Below are positions 7,961 to 16,165 of a stretch of 24,275 nucleotides of DNA, piece after piece (position 1 is the stretch's first letter; the number at the start of each line of letters is the position of its first letter). A program made the translations under genes and the position numbers. The stretch spans positions 1 through 24,275 of the forward strand of contig JABGQJ010000023.1 in assembly GCA_018648945.1 (NCBI GenBank). Reading direction: 5' to 3'. A model generated the notes under the pieces. That model did no database searches. It was given only the letters and a program-made list of their open reading frames with translations, and had not been told where the DNA came from. Source of the DNA: Victivallales bacterium. Its GTDB lineage: Bacteria; Verrucomicrobiota; Lentisphaeria; Oligosphaerales; Lenti-02.

Positions 7961-9789
7961 GCCAATACATCCAGCGCGATCTGGACCCGACCAAACGGGG
8001 CGCTCACCTGGAAGCCATCGACGCGTTGGGCGATGCGCTCGCAGATTTCCCGGGAAATCTCCACGCCCATGGCCACGCCGTCTTCCTTGGTCTTGCAGCG
8101 CCCCATGCGCTCCAGAACTCCGTCTGGAACGACCACGCCAGGGACCTCGTTGCGCATGAACTCCGCATTCTTGTAGCTCACCAGGGGCCAGACTCCGGCC
8201 ACGATCGGGAGCCTTCGGTCCGCCGCCTCGATCTGATCCAGGAAGCGGAACAGGGCTTCGGGATCAAAGACCGGTTGGGTGATCGCGAACTCCGCCCCGG
8301 CAGCCGCCTTGGCGATGAACCGCTCCAGTTCCCGTTCCGGCTCCACCGCGCAGGGATTGGCCCCCACGCCGACGAAGATCCCCGCTGGCGGATCGATGGG
8401 GTTGCCGCCCAAGTCCATGCCCCGGTTCAGATTGGTTGCCAGTTGAGTCAGGCCGATGGCATCCACATCGAACACCCCCGTGGCATCCGGGTAGTCGCCC
8501 AGCTTCGGGGGGTCGCCGGTGATGGCCAGTACGTTCCGCAGTCCGGCCGCGTAGCCGCCGAGCAGGTCGGACTGCATGCCGATCAGATTCCGGTCGCGGC
8601 AGCAGTAGTGCAGGATGGGCTCGATGCCCACCTCGCGGCTGAGCGTGATCGCGGCGATCATGGGGGAGACTCGGGCGCTTGCCCGCGGCCCATCGGGGAT
8701 GTTGATCGCATCCACGCCCGCATAGTGGCACTGGCGCGCCTTGTCGAGGAACGAGGTGAGATCGGTGGAGCGAGGAGGAGTCAGCTCGACGGAGGCGACC
8801 TTTCTGCCACTGAGCAGCAGGTTGGCAAAGCGGGATTTCTGTTTCGACGGCACCATCGCCACGTCCGGCCGCTCGTTGTGAGCTGCCGGGACGATGGTCA
8901 CATGCCGCTTCACGCCACTCATGCTCTTGACCGCCTTGGCGGCCATCCGGATGTGGTCCGGCGTGGTGCCACAGCACCCGCCGACGCCGCGCGCGCCCAG
9001 CTCGATGAAGCGCCTGGCATACTCGGTGAAGTACTCCGGACTGCTCATGTAGATCAGACGCCCATCCACATCCTTTGGCATACCGGCATTGGGCATCACG
9101 ACCACGGGCTTGTGGGTGAGTGCGGCGGCCTGCTCCACCAAGTCGTAGGCATCGGCCGGCCCCACGCCACAGTTCAGCCCGATGCCGGCCACGGCGGGAT
9201 CGGCGTCTAGTTCACGAACTACCGTCTCCAACCGCATGCCCAAGGCCGTCTCTCCGTTCGGGGCGAACGCGAAGGACACGAACACCGGCAACCCACTAGC
9301 GGCAGCGGCGCTGGCAGCCAGTTTGGCCTCCTTGAGCAGGGAGAAGGTCTCCAACATCAGCAAGTCGACGCCGCCCTCGGCCAGCGCCAGTGCCTGCTCG
9401 GCGAAGACCTCGGTCAGTTCATCGGCCACCCCTGCGCGCCAGCTGGCGCCGGGACTGAGGCAGGGTCCCATGGCCCCGGCCACGTAGACGTCTTCGCCCG
9501 CAGCGGCGCGCGCCAGTTTGGCTGCCGAGAGATTGATCTCCTGGACGCGGGCGGCAAGCCCGTAACGTGCCAGTTTGATCCGGTTGGCTCCGAAGCTGTT
9601 GCTCTCGATCACATCGGCACCAGCGGCAACGTAGGTGTCGTGGATCTCGCGCACCAGATTGGGTCGGCTTACACAGATCTCGTCATAGCAGGAGTTCACG
9701 AACACGCCGCGGGTGTAGAGCATCGTGCCCATGGCGCCGTCGAATACCAATGGGGTGGCTTGCAGTCGCTCGAGTATTGGTTCTCTCAT
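7957..9789 (-). CDS. Bifunctional homocysteine S-methyltransferase / 5,10-methylenetetrahydrofolate reductase (YitJ-type)
   Basis: A 610-residue two-domain enzyme. Residues 1-295 form a homocysteine methyltransferase barrel with the DGAMGTML entry, zinc ligands Cys207 in GLNCGVGP and Cys272/Cys273 in [10 protein letters not shown]. Residues 315-610 form a methylenetetrahydrofolate reductase barrel (VASVELTPPR, HYCCRDRN, LAITGDPPK, ITQPVFDPE), expected to bind FAD and make 5-methyl-THF. The architecture is that of Bacillus YitJ. The fused methyltransferase may use another methyl donor, or may feed MetH with methyl-THF from its second domain. ATG 9787-9789 is chosen; AGGAA lies a rather long 13 nt upstream, and a TTG at 9820-9822 would overlap the rubredoxin gene. 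It starts 25 bp after the rubredoxin stop. Confidence 0.93.
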   Translation of the reverse strand: MREPILERLQATPLVFDGAMGTMLYTRGVFVNSCYDEICVSRPNLVREIHDTYVAAGADVIESNSFGANRIKLARYGLAARVQEINLSAAKLARAAAGEDVYVAGAMGPCLSPGASWRAGVADELTEVFAEQALALAEGGVDLLMLETFSLLKEAKLAASAAAASGLPVFVSFAFAPNGETALGMRLETVVRELDADPAVAGIGLNCGVGPADAYDLVEQAAALTHKPVVVMPNAGMPKDVDGRLIYMSSPEYFTEYARRFIELGARGVGGCCGTTPDHIRMAAKAVKSMSGVKRHVTIVPAAHNERPDVAMVPSKQKSRFANLLLSGRKVASVELTPPRSTDLTSFLDKARQCHYAGVDAINIPDGPRASARVSPMIAAITLSREVGIEPILHYCCRDRNLIGMQSDLLGGYAAGLRNVLAITGDPPKLGDYPDATGVFDVDAIGLTQLATNLNRGMDLGGNPIDPPAGIFVGVGANPCAVEPERELERFIAKAAAGAEFAITQPVFDPEALFRFLDQIEAADRRLPIVAGVWPLVSYKNAEFMRNEVPGVVVPDGVLERMGRCKTKEDGVAMGVEISREICERIAQRVDGFQVSAPFGRVQIALDVLA

Positions 9790-9814
9790 TGGGGGGCAGC
9801 AGTTCCTGGGTTTC

Positions 9815-9973
9815 TCAGTCAAGTGGATCGAATTGGTCCGTGTCCGCGTAGCACATGGGGCAGACCCATTCCTCGGGCAGCTCCTCGAAGGGGGTGCCAG
9901 GTGGAATATCGTTCATTGGATCGCCCTTCTCAGGGTCGTAGACATAACCGCAGTTCGCACAGATATAGCGCAT
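9815..9973 (-). CDS. Rubredoxin
   Basis: Small one-iron electron carrier of 52 residues. It has the two Cys knuckles (C5/C8 in [11 protein letters not shown] and C38/C41 in EEWVCPMC) and the aromatic core residues Y10, Y12 and W36 expected of the fold. The Gly that normally follows the second knuckle (CPxCG) is Tyr42 here; the first knuckle keeps CG. The start ATG 9971-9973 is supported by AGGAGAGG about 6 nt upstream. It sits 14 bp after metH and 25 bp before the methyltransferase/MTHFR gene, so all three are likely one transcript. The position suggests electron supply to one of the neighbours, for instance reductive reactivation of MetH cobalamin. That is an inference. Confidence 0.95.
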   Translation of the reverse strand: MRYICANCGYVYDPEKGDPMNDIPPGTPFEELPEEWVCPMCYADTDQFDPLD

Positions 9974-9987
9974 GGTGGGGGCCTCTC

Positions 9988-12900
9988 CTAGACGGCGAAG
10001 TACTTGGCTTGCGGGTGATGCGCGATCATCGCCGAGGTCGTCTGCTCGGGCACCATCTGCATATTCTCGGTAAGGCTGACGCCGATGTCTTCGGGACGGA
10101 GGAGATCGAAGATCAGCTGGTGCGCGCCGAGGTCGGGACATGAGGGGTAGCCGAAGCCGTAGCGCGAGCCCTGGTAGTCCTGCACAACATAGCCCAACTG
10201 CTCGTCGGGGGCCTTGCTGCCGATACCCATCTCCTGCCGCATCACATCATGCCAGTATTCGGCCAGGGCATCGGTGATCTCGACCCCGAAGCCGTGCATC
10301 ATCAGATAGTCGTGGTAGGCATCCGCCTCGTACAGTTTCCCTGATTCCTGCCCCAGGCGGTCGCCGATGGTGACCACGAAGAAGGAGATGATGTCGCCGC
10401 CTTCGGCCTCGCTCTTGAAGTAGTCTGCAATGCAGAGATTGGGGTCGCTGGCCTGGCGGGGGAAGTCGAACTCCACAAGCTCGCTCCCTTCCTTGGCCAC
10501 GAACACACTGTCGCCTCGGGAGAAGCAGCGGTAGTAGCCATAGGCCACCCGAGGCGTCACCAGCTTCTCCCTCACCGACAGGTCAACCAGACGGTCGTAG
10601 ATCGGCTGGACCTTGGTCTCGGTGAGTTCGGCATACTCCGCCGCGCTCAACTTGCCCCGGCGATAGCCCCAGCGACCCCGGAAAAGAGCCTGCACGTTCA
10701 TGTAGGGTAGTAGGACGAGGGGGTCGATGTCCACCACGTGGCGAGCACCCAGGAACGGGGCTTCGGGCACTGGGTTGTCCCGGCTCACCCGCGCTTCCTT
10801 GCGTCCGGGCCGGGCCTTGGCCTTGCCCTCGCCTTCCCACACCGTGCTGGCCAACGTCCCCGCCTCGAACGCGCGCACGGCGGCCAACCCCGAGAATGCG
10901 TCGGGACAGTAGACCACCGGGGCATCGTAGAATGGCGCGCAGTCCTCCGCCACAAACCGCTTGGTCAGCGCCGCACCGCCGAGAAGCACGGGAATGTTGA
11001 GCCCGGCCTCCTTGAAGATGCTCATGTTGTCGCGCATCACCAGCGCCGACTTCACGAGCAGACCACTGAGGCCGATGACGTCCACCTGGTGTTCGCGCGC
11101 CTTCTCGATGATCGCCTCGGCTGGCATCTTGATGCCCAGATTCACCACGTGGTAGCCGTTGTTGGCGAGAATGATCTCCACCAGGTTCTTGCCGATGTCA
11201 TGCACATCCCCCTGCACCGTGGCCAGCAACACCTTGGTCCGGCCGCCCTCGTCCTGACGGGGCATGAAAGGCTCAAGCTGGGAGACGGCCGTCTTCATCA
11301 CCTCGGCCGACATCAGCACAAAGGGAAGCAGCAGCTCGCCAGCCCCAAACAGCTCGCCTACCTGACGCATGGCAGGCACCAGGATATCGTTGATCACCGA
11401 GAGTGCGCTCCGCCGCAGAAGCAGCATGCGGAGCACATCCTCCAGCTCCTCCTTGTCGCCATCCACAACCTTGCGGAAGAGCGTGGTCTCGGGCAGCTCG
11501 AACCCCTTCTCTTCCTCGTCGTCCTCGACTTCGCTCGCCTCCTGGAAGTGCGCGATCAAGGCCATCAGTGGGGTCTTGCCGTCCTCCCTCACGCGGTCGT
11601 AGACCAAGTCCATGCACAGCTCGCGCGCATCCTGGGGAATCCGCGTCAGCGGCAGGATCTTCCCCGCGCTGACGATCGCCCCATCCATTCCCGCCTCCAC
11701 CGCCTCGTGCAGGAACACGCTGTTCAGCAACCGCCGCGCCCCGGTGGGCAGGCCGAAGGAGACATTGCTCAGGCCCAGCACCGTGAACACCCCCGGCAGC
11801 TCGGACTTGATCCGGCCCATGGCCGTCAGCGTCCGCGCCGCCGCGTCGCGCAGCGTTTCGTCTCCGGAAGCGATGGTGAAGGTCAGCGCATCGAAGAGTA
11901 GATCCTGGGGGCGCAGACCGCCTTCCTCCACCGCCAACCGGTGGATTTCCTTGGCTGTGGCCACCTTGTCTTCCACGGTCATGGCCATGCCGTCTTCATT
12001 GATGGTCAATGCCACCACACTCGCCCCATACTTGCGCACCATGGGCACGATCCGGCGCAGGTTCGCGCCGCCATCCTCCAGGTTGATGGAGTTGACGATG
12101 CAGCGCCCCGGATACAGCTTCAGACACGCCTCGATGCAGGCCGGCGTCGTGCTGTCGATCATCAGCGGCACTTTCACGGACTTGGCGACCAGCGGCAGGA
12201 GAGTGGTGAGATCGTGTTCCTCGTCCCGCCCTACATAGGCCGTACAGAGGTCGATCACATGCGCCCCTGCCTGTTCTTGCTCCACCGCAATTCGCAGGCA
12301 GGCTTCCCAGTCGTCTGCCAACAGCAGGTCGCGGAACTTCCTGGACCCATTTGCGTTGCAGCGCTCGCCAATGAGCAACGGCTTGATGTCCTGCTCAAGG
12401 TCCACGGTCTGGTACAGGCTGGCCAACCGGGGCTGGGCCTCCACGTGGCGCTGGCCGGGGACGGCCCCCCGCAACCGTTCGGCCAAGGCCCTGGTGTGGG
12501 CCGGGGTCGTGCCGCAACAGCCGCCGACTACGCTCACCCCGTCCTTCTCGATGAAGGCCGCCATCCGTTCCGCGTATTCCTCAGGAGAAAGCGGATAGAC
12601 CGTCTGGCCATTCACCACTTCAGGCAGGCCCTGATTGGGAATGCAGGAGATCCGGCTTGGCCAGTTGTTGCTCAGATAGCGGATGTGCGAGTGCATGTCG
12701 GCGGGCCCGGTCGCACAGTTCAGCCCCAGAGCCAACAGCGGGAACGGCTCGAAAGTCGCCACCACCGCCGCGATATCCGTCCCGAGAAGCATGGTGCCGG
12801 TCCGCTCGATGGTCACCGAGATTATCACAGGGATCTCGAGGCCCAGTTCTTCCTGGACTTCATAGCAGGTCACCAGCGCCGTCTTGGCCTGGAGCAGATC

Positions 12901-13371
12901 TTGGCAGGTCTCGATGATGAAGAGATCCACCCCGGCCTCGGCCAGAGCCTGGAACTGCTCCGCATAGGCAGTGGCCATATCGTCGCGGGAGATGTGCCCG
13001 AGCGAGGGTAGCTTGGTGGTTGGCCCCACCGAACCGGCCACATAGCAGTCCGGCTGGTCGCCGATGGCGGCTCGCGCGTGCTCCACCGACAGACGGTTGA
13101 TCTCCACGACTCGGTCCGCCATGTCATACTCGCCCAGGACGATCCGGTTGGCCCCGAAACTGTTGGTTTCCAGGACCATCGCCCCGGCGTCCACGAAGGC
13201 CCTATGCAGCCCTTGGATCGCCTCGGGTGCGGTCACGTTCAGGATCTCGGTGCAACCTTCGGCCCCAGCCCAAACACTGTCGGGCAGGTGCAGTTCCTGC
13301 AGGTTGGTGCCACAGGCACCGTCCAGAATGAGTACCGGGTGGTCAGTCAATGACAAGGGGTAAGTCTCCAT
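9988..13371 (-). CDS. metH: Cobalamin-dependent methionine synthase MetH
   Basis: Transfers the methyl group of 5-methyl-THF through cobalamin to homocysteine; cytoplasmic. The 1127 residues show all four modules. (1) Homocysteine domain, residues 1-315: DGACGTNLQ, zinc ligands C219, C285 and C286. (2) Pterin-binding domain, about 335-600: [21 protein letters not shown]. (3) Cobalamin cap and Rossmann domain, about 625-855, with the lower axial ligand His724 in GDVHDIGKN. (4) AdoMet reactivation domain, about 890-1127, with [12 protein letters not shown]. It is about 100 residues shorter than E. coli MetH but complete. The start is ATG 13369-13371. An upstream TTG at 13411-13413 lies within a candidate -10 element, which argues against it. 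It is the first gene of an operon with rubredoxin and the MTHFR fusion. Confidence 0.98.
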   Translation of the reverse strand: METYPLSLTDHPVLILDGACGTNLQELHLPDSVWAGAEGCTEILNVTAPEAIQGLHRAFVDAGAMVLETNSFGANRIVLGEYDMADRVVEINRLSVEHARAAIGDQPDCYVAGSVGPTTKLPSLGHISRDDMATAYAEQFQALAEAGVDLFIIETCQDLLQAKTALVTCYEVQEELGLEIPVIISVTIERTGTMLLGTDIAAVVATFEPFPLLALGLNCATGPADMHSHIRYLSNNWPSRISCIPNQGLPEVVNGQTVYPLSPEEYAERMAAFIEKDGVSVVGGCCGTTPAHTRALAERLRGAVPGQRHVEAQPRLASLYQTVDLEQDIKPLLIGERCNANGSRKFRDLLLADDWEACLRIAVEQEQAGAHVIDLCTAYVGRDEEHDLTTLLPLVAKSVKVPLMIDSTTPACIEACLKLYPGRCIVNSINLEDGGANLRRIVPMVRKYGASVVALTINEDGMAMTVEDKVATAKEIHRLAVEEGGLRPQDLLFDALTFTIASGDETLRDAAARTLTAMGRIKSELPGVFTVLGLSNVSFGLPTGARRLLNSVFLHEAVEAGMDGAIVSAGKILPLTRIPQDARELCMDLVYDRVREDGKTPLMALIAHFQEASEVEDDEEEKGFELPETTLFRKVVDGDKEELEDVLRMLLLRRSALSVINDILVPAMRQVGELFGAGELLLPFVLMSAEVMKTAVSQLEPFMPRQDEGGRTKVLLATVQGDVHDIGKNLVEIILANNGYHVVNLGIKMPAEAIIEKAREHQVDVIGLSGLLVKSALVMRDNMSIFKEAGLNIPVLLGGAALTKRFVAEDCAPFYDAPVVYCPDAFSGLAAVRAFEAGTLASTVWEGEGKAKARPGRKEARVSRDNPVPEAPFLGARHVVDIDPLVLLPYMNVQALFRGRWGYRRGKLSAAEYAELTETKVQPIYDRLVDLSVREKLVTPRVAYGYYRCFSRGDSVFVAKEGSELVEFDFPRQASDPNLCIADYFKSEAEGGDIISFFVVTIGDRLGQESGKLYEADAYHDYLMMHGFGVEITDALAEYWHDVMRQEMGIGSKAPDEQLGYVVQDYQGSRYGFGYPSCPDLGAHQLIFDLLRPEDIGVSLTENMQMVPEQTTSAMIAHHPQAKYFAV

Positions 13372-13411
13372 CGGGGCACGGGGATCGCAGGACCAAGTCA
13401 GACGAGCCCAC

Positions 13412-13417
13412 AATATA
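13412..13417 (-). promoter_or_regulatory. Candidate -10 box of the metH operon
   Basis: On the minus strand TATATT (5 of 6 to TATAAT) lies 40 bp upstream of the metH start. No good -35 is found at the right distance, so the call is tentative. It would give a leader of roughly 35 nt. Confidence 0.35.
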
Positions 13418-13432
13418 CCGTTGGTGGACCGT

Positions 13433-13460
13433 TTGACGAAGGTGCTTGAGTGCCTAAAGT
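13433..13460 (+). promoter_or_regulatory. Candidate sigma70-type promoter of the pseudopilin gene
   Basis: TTGACG (13433-13438), a 16-bp spacer, then TAAAGT (13455-13460). This puts the transcript start near 13467, about 40 nt before the GTG start codon. It is read from consensus match alone. Confidence 0.5.
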
Positions 13461-13508
13461 GTGTGTTGGCCCCGACTCCACGCCCGTCAGGAAAGAAAGG
13501 AACGCGTC

Positions 13509-14171
13509 GTGCAAACCCTCACTCGTCCTTCCCGCCACTTCACCCTGATCGAGCTGCTTGTCGTCATCGCCATCATCGCCATCCTGGCCTCCATGCTTCT
13601 GCCGGCGCTGAGCCAAGCGAGAGAGAAGGCCCGGGCGATCAGCTGCATCTCAAACATGAAGCAGATCGGCTTGGCCGTCGCCATGTATGCAGACGACAAC
13701 AACGGCGCCCTTGTGCCCGGCTCGCTACAGCCGTCCAGTGGCGTGTTCATCAGCGCCAACTATACGCTCTTCAACAACGGATACTTGAACGACCGCGATG
13801 TCTGGGTCTGTCCTTCCTGCACCGCCACCACCAGCCTGAACATCGGCGGCTATGGCTCGAACCTGCGCCATGTCCACCGCGACTGCAATTGGAGCAGCGG
13901 GCAGGAGCGACGCCAGTCCAGCGTGAAGCGGCCGAGCGAGGTCATCTCCTACTGCGAGGCCAGCAACACCACAAGTCACGTTGGCTACACCTTCGCCTTC
14001 TGCCCCAGGGACGGTACCTCCACCTGGGCGCCCAACACCTTCCCCTGGTGCATCTCCGTGCGTCACAGCCGACGGCCTGGCGTGCTGTTCCTCGACGCTC
14101 ATGTCAAGGCCGCCAGCTACTCGCAGTTGATGGACAACGACAACGACATGTGGGGCCACAGCAGCCTGTAG
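13509..14171 (+). CDS. Type II secretion-like pseudopilin (prepilin-type N-terminus)
   Basis: A 220-residue protein with a short basic leader ([10 protein letters not shown]) and a class III signal segment: FTLIELLVV at residues 11-19, Glu5 of the mature form present, then a hydrophobic helix. The [14 protein letters not shown] segment and a C-terminal [16 protein letters not shown] segment follow. This is the layout of the expanded pseudopilin-like families of PVC bacteria. Prepilin peptidase would cleave before Phe11, but position -1 is His rather than the usual Gly. Cys residues in WVCPSC and elsewhere may form disulfides. GTG 13509 is chosen because AAGGAA (13497-13502) lies 6 nt upstream. 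No secretion-machinery gene is near. Role: surface or secreted filament-like protein, ligand unknown. Confidence 0.92.
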   Translation: MQTLTRPSRHFTLIELLVVIAIIAILASMLLPALSQAREKARAISCISNMKQIGLAVAMYADDNNGALVPGSLQPSSGVFISANYTLFNNGYLNDRDVWVCPSCTATTSLNIGGYGSNLRHVHRDCNWSSGQERRQSSVKRPSEVISYCEASNTTSHVGYTFAFCPRDGTSTWAPNTFPWCISVRHSRRPGVLFLDAHVKAASYSQLMDNDNDMWGHSSL

Positions 14172-14177
14172 CCGAGG

Positions 14178-15065
14178 CTATGCCAGTCCCAGTCCCAGGA
14201 CGCGGTCTGCATTGCGCCAGGTGATGTTCTCGTGCGCCGCCGCCGAGATCAGGCCCTTGGCCTTGAGTTCCGCGAAGTAGGGAACGATGGCCAGGGTCTG
14301 CGGCACGTTGGCGATGTCCGTGCCGAAGCAGAGGCGGTCGTTGAATTCCTCCATGAACGCATAGCCGAACTCGGGATCACGGCTGATTGCGTTGAATCCG
14401 CTACCGGCCGAGAGGTCGCCGACCAAGTTCGGATACCGGCGCATGAGTTCCACGACCCTCCCCGGTTGCACCGGGCCCTTTGGGTAGGTGGACCAATTGT
14501 CCTCGCGCACATCCGCGCTGATATGGCTCCAGAAGCACTGCGAGTGGGCCAGGAACGTCAGCTTCGGGAATGCCTGCAGGACTCGCTCCAGGCGTGGCAG
14601 TCCCAGCTCGTCCTTGCAGCCATAGGTGCCGCCGAGCCGGGAGGCGATATGGAAGGTGAGCGGCAACCCCACCGCCTCCACATCCGCGAAGAAGTTCATG
14701 TTCAGTGGATGGTCGAAGGGCAGGTTCACGATGTACTCGCCGATGGAGCGGCAACCCAGCTCCCGGTACGCTTCCAGCAAGCCCCGGAAGTTGCTCGTCT
14801 CCGCGTGATCCAGCCAGCGAGGGTCCAGATTGCAGGTGGGAATCAGCCGGTCCGGGTGCTCGGCGCAGATAGCCAGAATCTCCTCGGGCGGCACCAACGT
14901 GTAGCGGTACGCCGGGCTCACTGCGCCCATGCACAGCGCCTTGTCGATGCCGTCCGCATCCATCATCTCGATGAGCGTCTCCGGCGTTGGGTAGAACGTC
15001 CCGTTCTTGCGCACGATCTTCTCGTGCCGCCAGTAGCAGGTGTGGACATGGATATCGATCAGCAT
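14178..15065 (-). CDS. Amidohydrolase-2 family metal-dependent hydrolase
   Basis: A 295-residue TIM-barrel protein of the amidohydrolase 2 (PF04909-type) family. Visible metal/catalytic residues are His6 and His8 in LIDIHVHT, His139 in LTFHIAS, His174 in FLAHSQCFW and Asp250 in LCFGTD. Relatives are hydrolases or decarboxylases on cyclic or carboxylated substrates; the substrate here cannot be told. There is no signal peptide, so it is probably cytoplasmic. ATG 15063-15065 is chosen since it starts the domain and GAGGAG lies 10 nt upstream. It converges on the pseudopilin gene with a 6-nt gap and diverges from the metallo-beta-lactamase gene. Confidence 0.9.
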   Translation of the reverse strand: MLIDIHVHTCYWRHEKIVRKNGTFYPTPETLIEMMDADGIDKALCMGAVSPAYRYTLVPPEEILAICAEHPDRLIPTCNLDPRWLDHAETSNFRGLLEAYRELGCRSIGEYIVNLPFDHPLNMNFFADVEAVGLPLTFHIASRLGGTYGCKDELGLPRLERVLQAFPKLTFLAHSQCFWSHISADVREDNWSTYPKGPVQPGRVVELMRRYPNLVGDLSAGSGFNAISRDPEFGYAFMEEFNDRLCFGTDIANVPQTLAIVPYFAELKAKGLISAAAHENITWRNADRVLGLGLA

Positions 15066-15114
15066 GGCAGGAAGGCTCCTCGTTGTGACAGGCCGACGGC
15101 ACTCCGATCCCACC

Positions 15115-15142
15115 ATTCTACCTTCCTCAGTCTTCGCCGCAA
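15115..15142 (-). promoter_or_regulatory. Candidate promoter of the amidohydrolase gene
   Basis: On the minus strand TTGCGG (15137-15142), a 16-bp spacer and TAGAAT (15115-15120, 5 of 6 to consensus). The start site would fall about 40 nt before the start codon. The -35 is weak. Confidence 0.35.
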
Positions 15143-15255
15143 CCTGCCGGAGCACGATTCATGGCGAATCGCCGGGGAGGCAGGATAGGCGCCGACACCC
15201 CACAGGGCGGGGCGCGTAACTCTCAACGTGGAACGGAAAAGGCGGGCGAAATCCG

Positions 15256-15284
15256 TTGGCAAAGACGCCCCGGAACGCTAGGTT
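15256..15284 (+). promoter_or_regulatory. Candidate promoter of the metallo-beta-lactamase/ddl/MFS unit
   Basis: TTGGCA (15256-15261, 5 of 6), a 17-bp spacer and TAGGTT (15279-15284, only 3 of 6). The -10 overlaps the left arm of the inverted repeat at 15281-15312, so a protein bound to the repeat could block it. Tentative. Confidence 0.35.
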
Positions 15285-15312
15285 TCAAGCTTGGAATCCG
15301 AGTCCTGAAACC
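15281..15312 (+). promoter_or_regulatory. Inverted repeat / hairpin in the leader of the metallo-beta-lactamase gene
   Basis: GGTTTCA (15281-15287) pairs perfectly with TGAAACC (15306-15312). Between them CTTGG (15290-15294) pairs with CCGAG (15298-15302, one G-U) around an AAT loop. The two stems stack with a small internal loop. The structure ends 4 nt before the ribosome site AGGA (15317-15320). No T-run follows, so it is not a standard terminator. It may be an operator palindrome or an RNA element near the ribosome site. Confidence 0.6.
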
Positions 15313-15325
15313 AGATAGGATCTGC

Positions 15326-16132
15326 ATGGCAGTCAATGTTGAACGCGTAGGAATCACCGTCCTTGGCAGCGGCAGTCGCGGCAACGCGGTTGTTATCCAT
15401 ACCGAGTCCGAAGCCATCCTGGTCGATGCGGGGTTCAGTGCCCGCGAGTTGCGCAAGCGCATGGCCCGCTTCGAGATCGATGAGACGAAGGTGCGGGCGA
15501 TCCTGGTCAGCCATGAACACAGCGACCATGTGTGTGGGATGCGGGTCTGTGCCAAGCAGCTTGGGATCCCGATCTACGCCAACCGCGGCACGGCGGAGGT
15601 CCTGCGCAGCCGGGATGACAAACTGGGCAATCTGACCATCTTCGCTCCCGGCAGTCCGTTCGGGGTGGGTGGTTTCACGGTCGAGCCGTTCACCATTCCG
15701 CATGATGCCTACGATCCGGTGGCGTTCGTGGTGAAAATGGGGACGGTCAAGTTGGGGATCGCAACGGACTTGGGGCATGTGAATAGCCTGGTCAGCCATC
15801 AATTGCGGGCCTGCGACGCATTGGTGGTGGAGAGCAACCACGACATTGGCATGCTGCGGAACTCCGACCGCAAATGGTCGCTCAAGCAACGCATTATCGG
15901 GCGGCATGGACACCTGAGCAACGAGGATGGCCTGGAGTTGCTGCGCAAGGTGCTGCATGGCCGGACGCAGGCCGTGATCATGGCCCATGCCAGCGGTGAG
16001 TGCAATGAGTATAGTCTAGTCGAACGTGGCGTGAAGCAATGCCTTGCCGAGCTGGAACGGGAAGACATCGTGATGCATGTGGCCACGCAGGACGACGGGG
16101 CCCCGACCGTCTGGGTGTCCCATGCAGTCTGA
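15326..16132 (+). CDS. Metallo-beta-lactamase-fold hydrolase, YycJ/WalJ type
   Basis: A 268-residue cytoplasmic protein of the MBL superfamily. The zinc motif is HEHSDH at residues 63-68, with His126 or neighbours, Asp148 in ATDLGH and His221 in MAHASGE as further ligands. The N-terminus VLGSGSRGNAVVI and the GRHGHLSN segment (192-199) are hallmarks of the YycJ/WalJ group. Members in Firmicutes sit with the WalRK cell-wall regulators and are thought to be exonuclease-like or cell-division-linked; exact activity is unsettled. ATG 15326 is chosen because AGGA lies 5 nt upstream. It is followed by ddl after 33 bp, which suits a cell-wall-linked context, but that is an inference. Confidence 0.92.
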   Translation: MAVNVERVGITVLGSGSRGNAVVIHTESEAILVDAGFSARELRKRMARFEIDETKVRAILVSHEHSDHVCGMRVCAKQLGIPIYANRGTAEVLRSRDDKLGNLTIFAPGSPFGVGGFTVEPFTIPHDAYDPVAFVVKMGTVKLGIATDLGHVNSLVSHQLRACDALVVESNHDIGMLRNSDRKWSLKQRIIGRHGHLSNEDGLELLRKVLHGRTQAVIMAHASGECNEYSLVERGVKQCLAELEREDIVMHVATQDDGAPTVWVSHAV

Positions 16133-16165
16133 ACAGCACGACACATTGGCGAGATGGAGCCAAGC

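Noticed and set aside
13372..13508. Cobalamin or SAM riboswitch ahead of metH
   Set aside because: The gap to the divergent pseudopilin gene is only 137 bp, no B12-box or SAM-riboswitch core is visible, and the likely leader is about 35 nt.
14163..14179. Terminator hairpin (AGCCT / AGGCT) between the pseudopilin and amidohydrolase genes
   Set aside because: The stem is only 5 bp with a 7-base loop and no T-run, and it overlaps both stop regions; likely chance.
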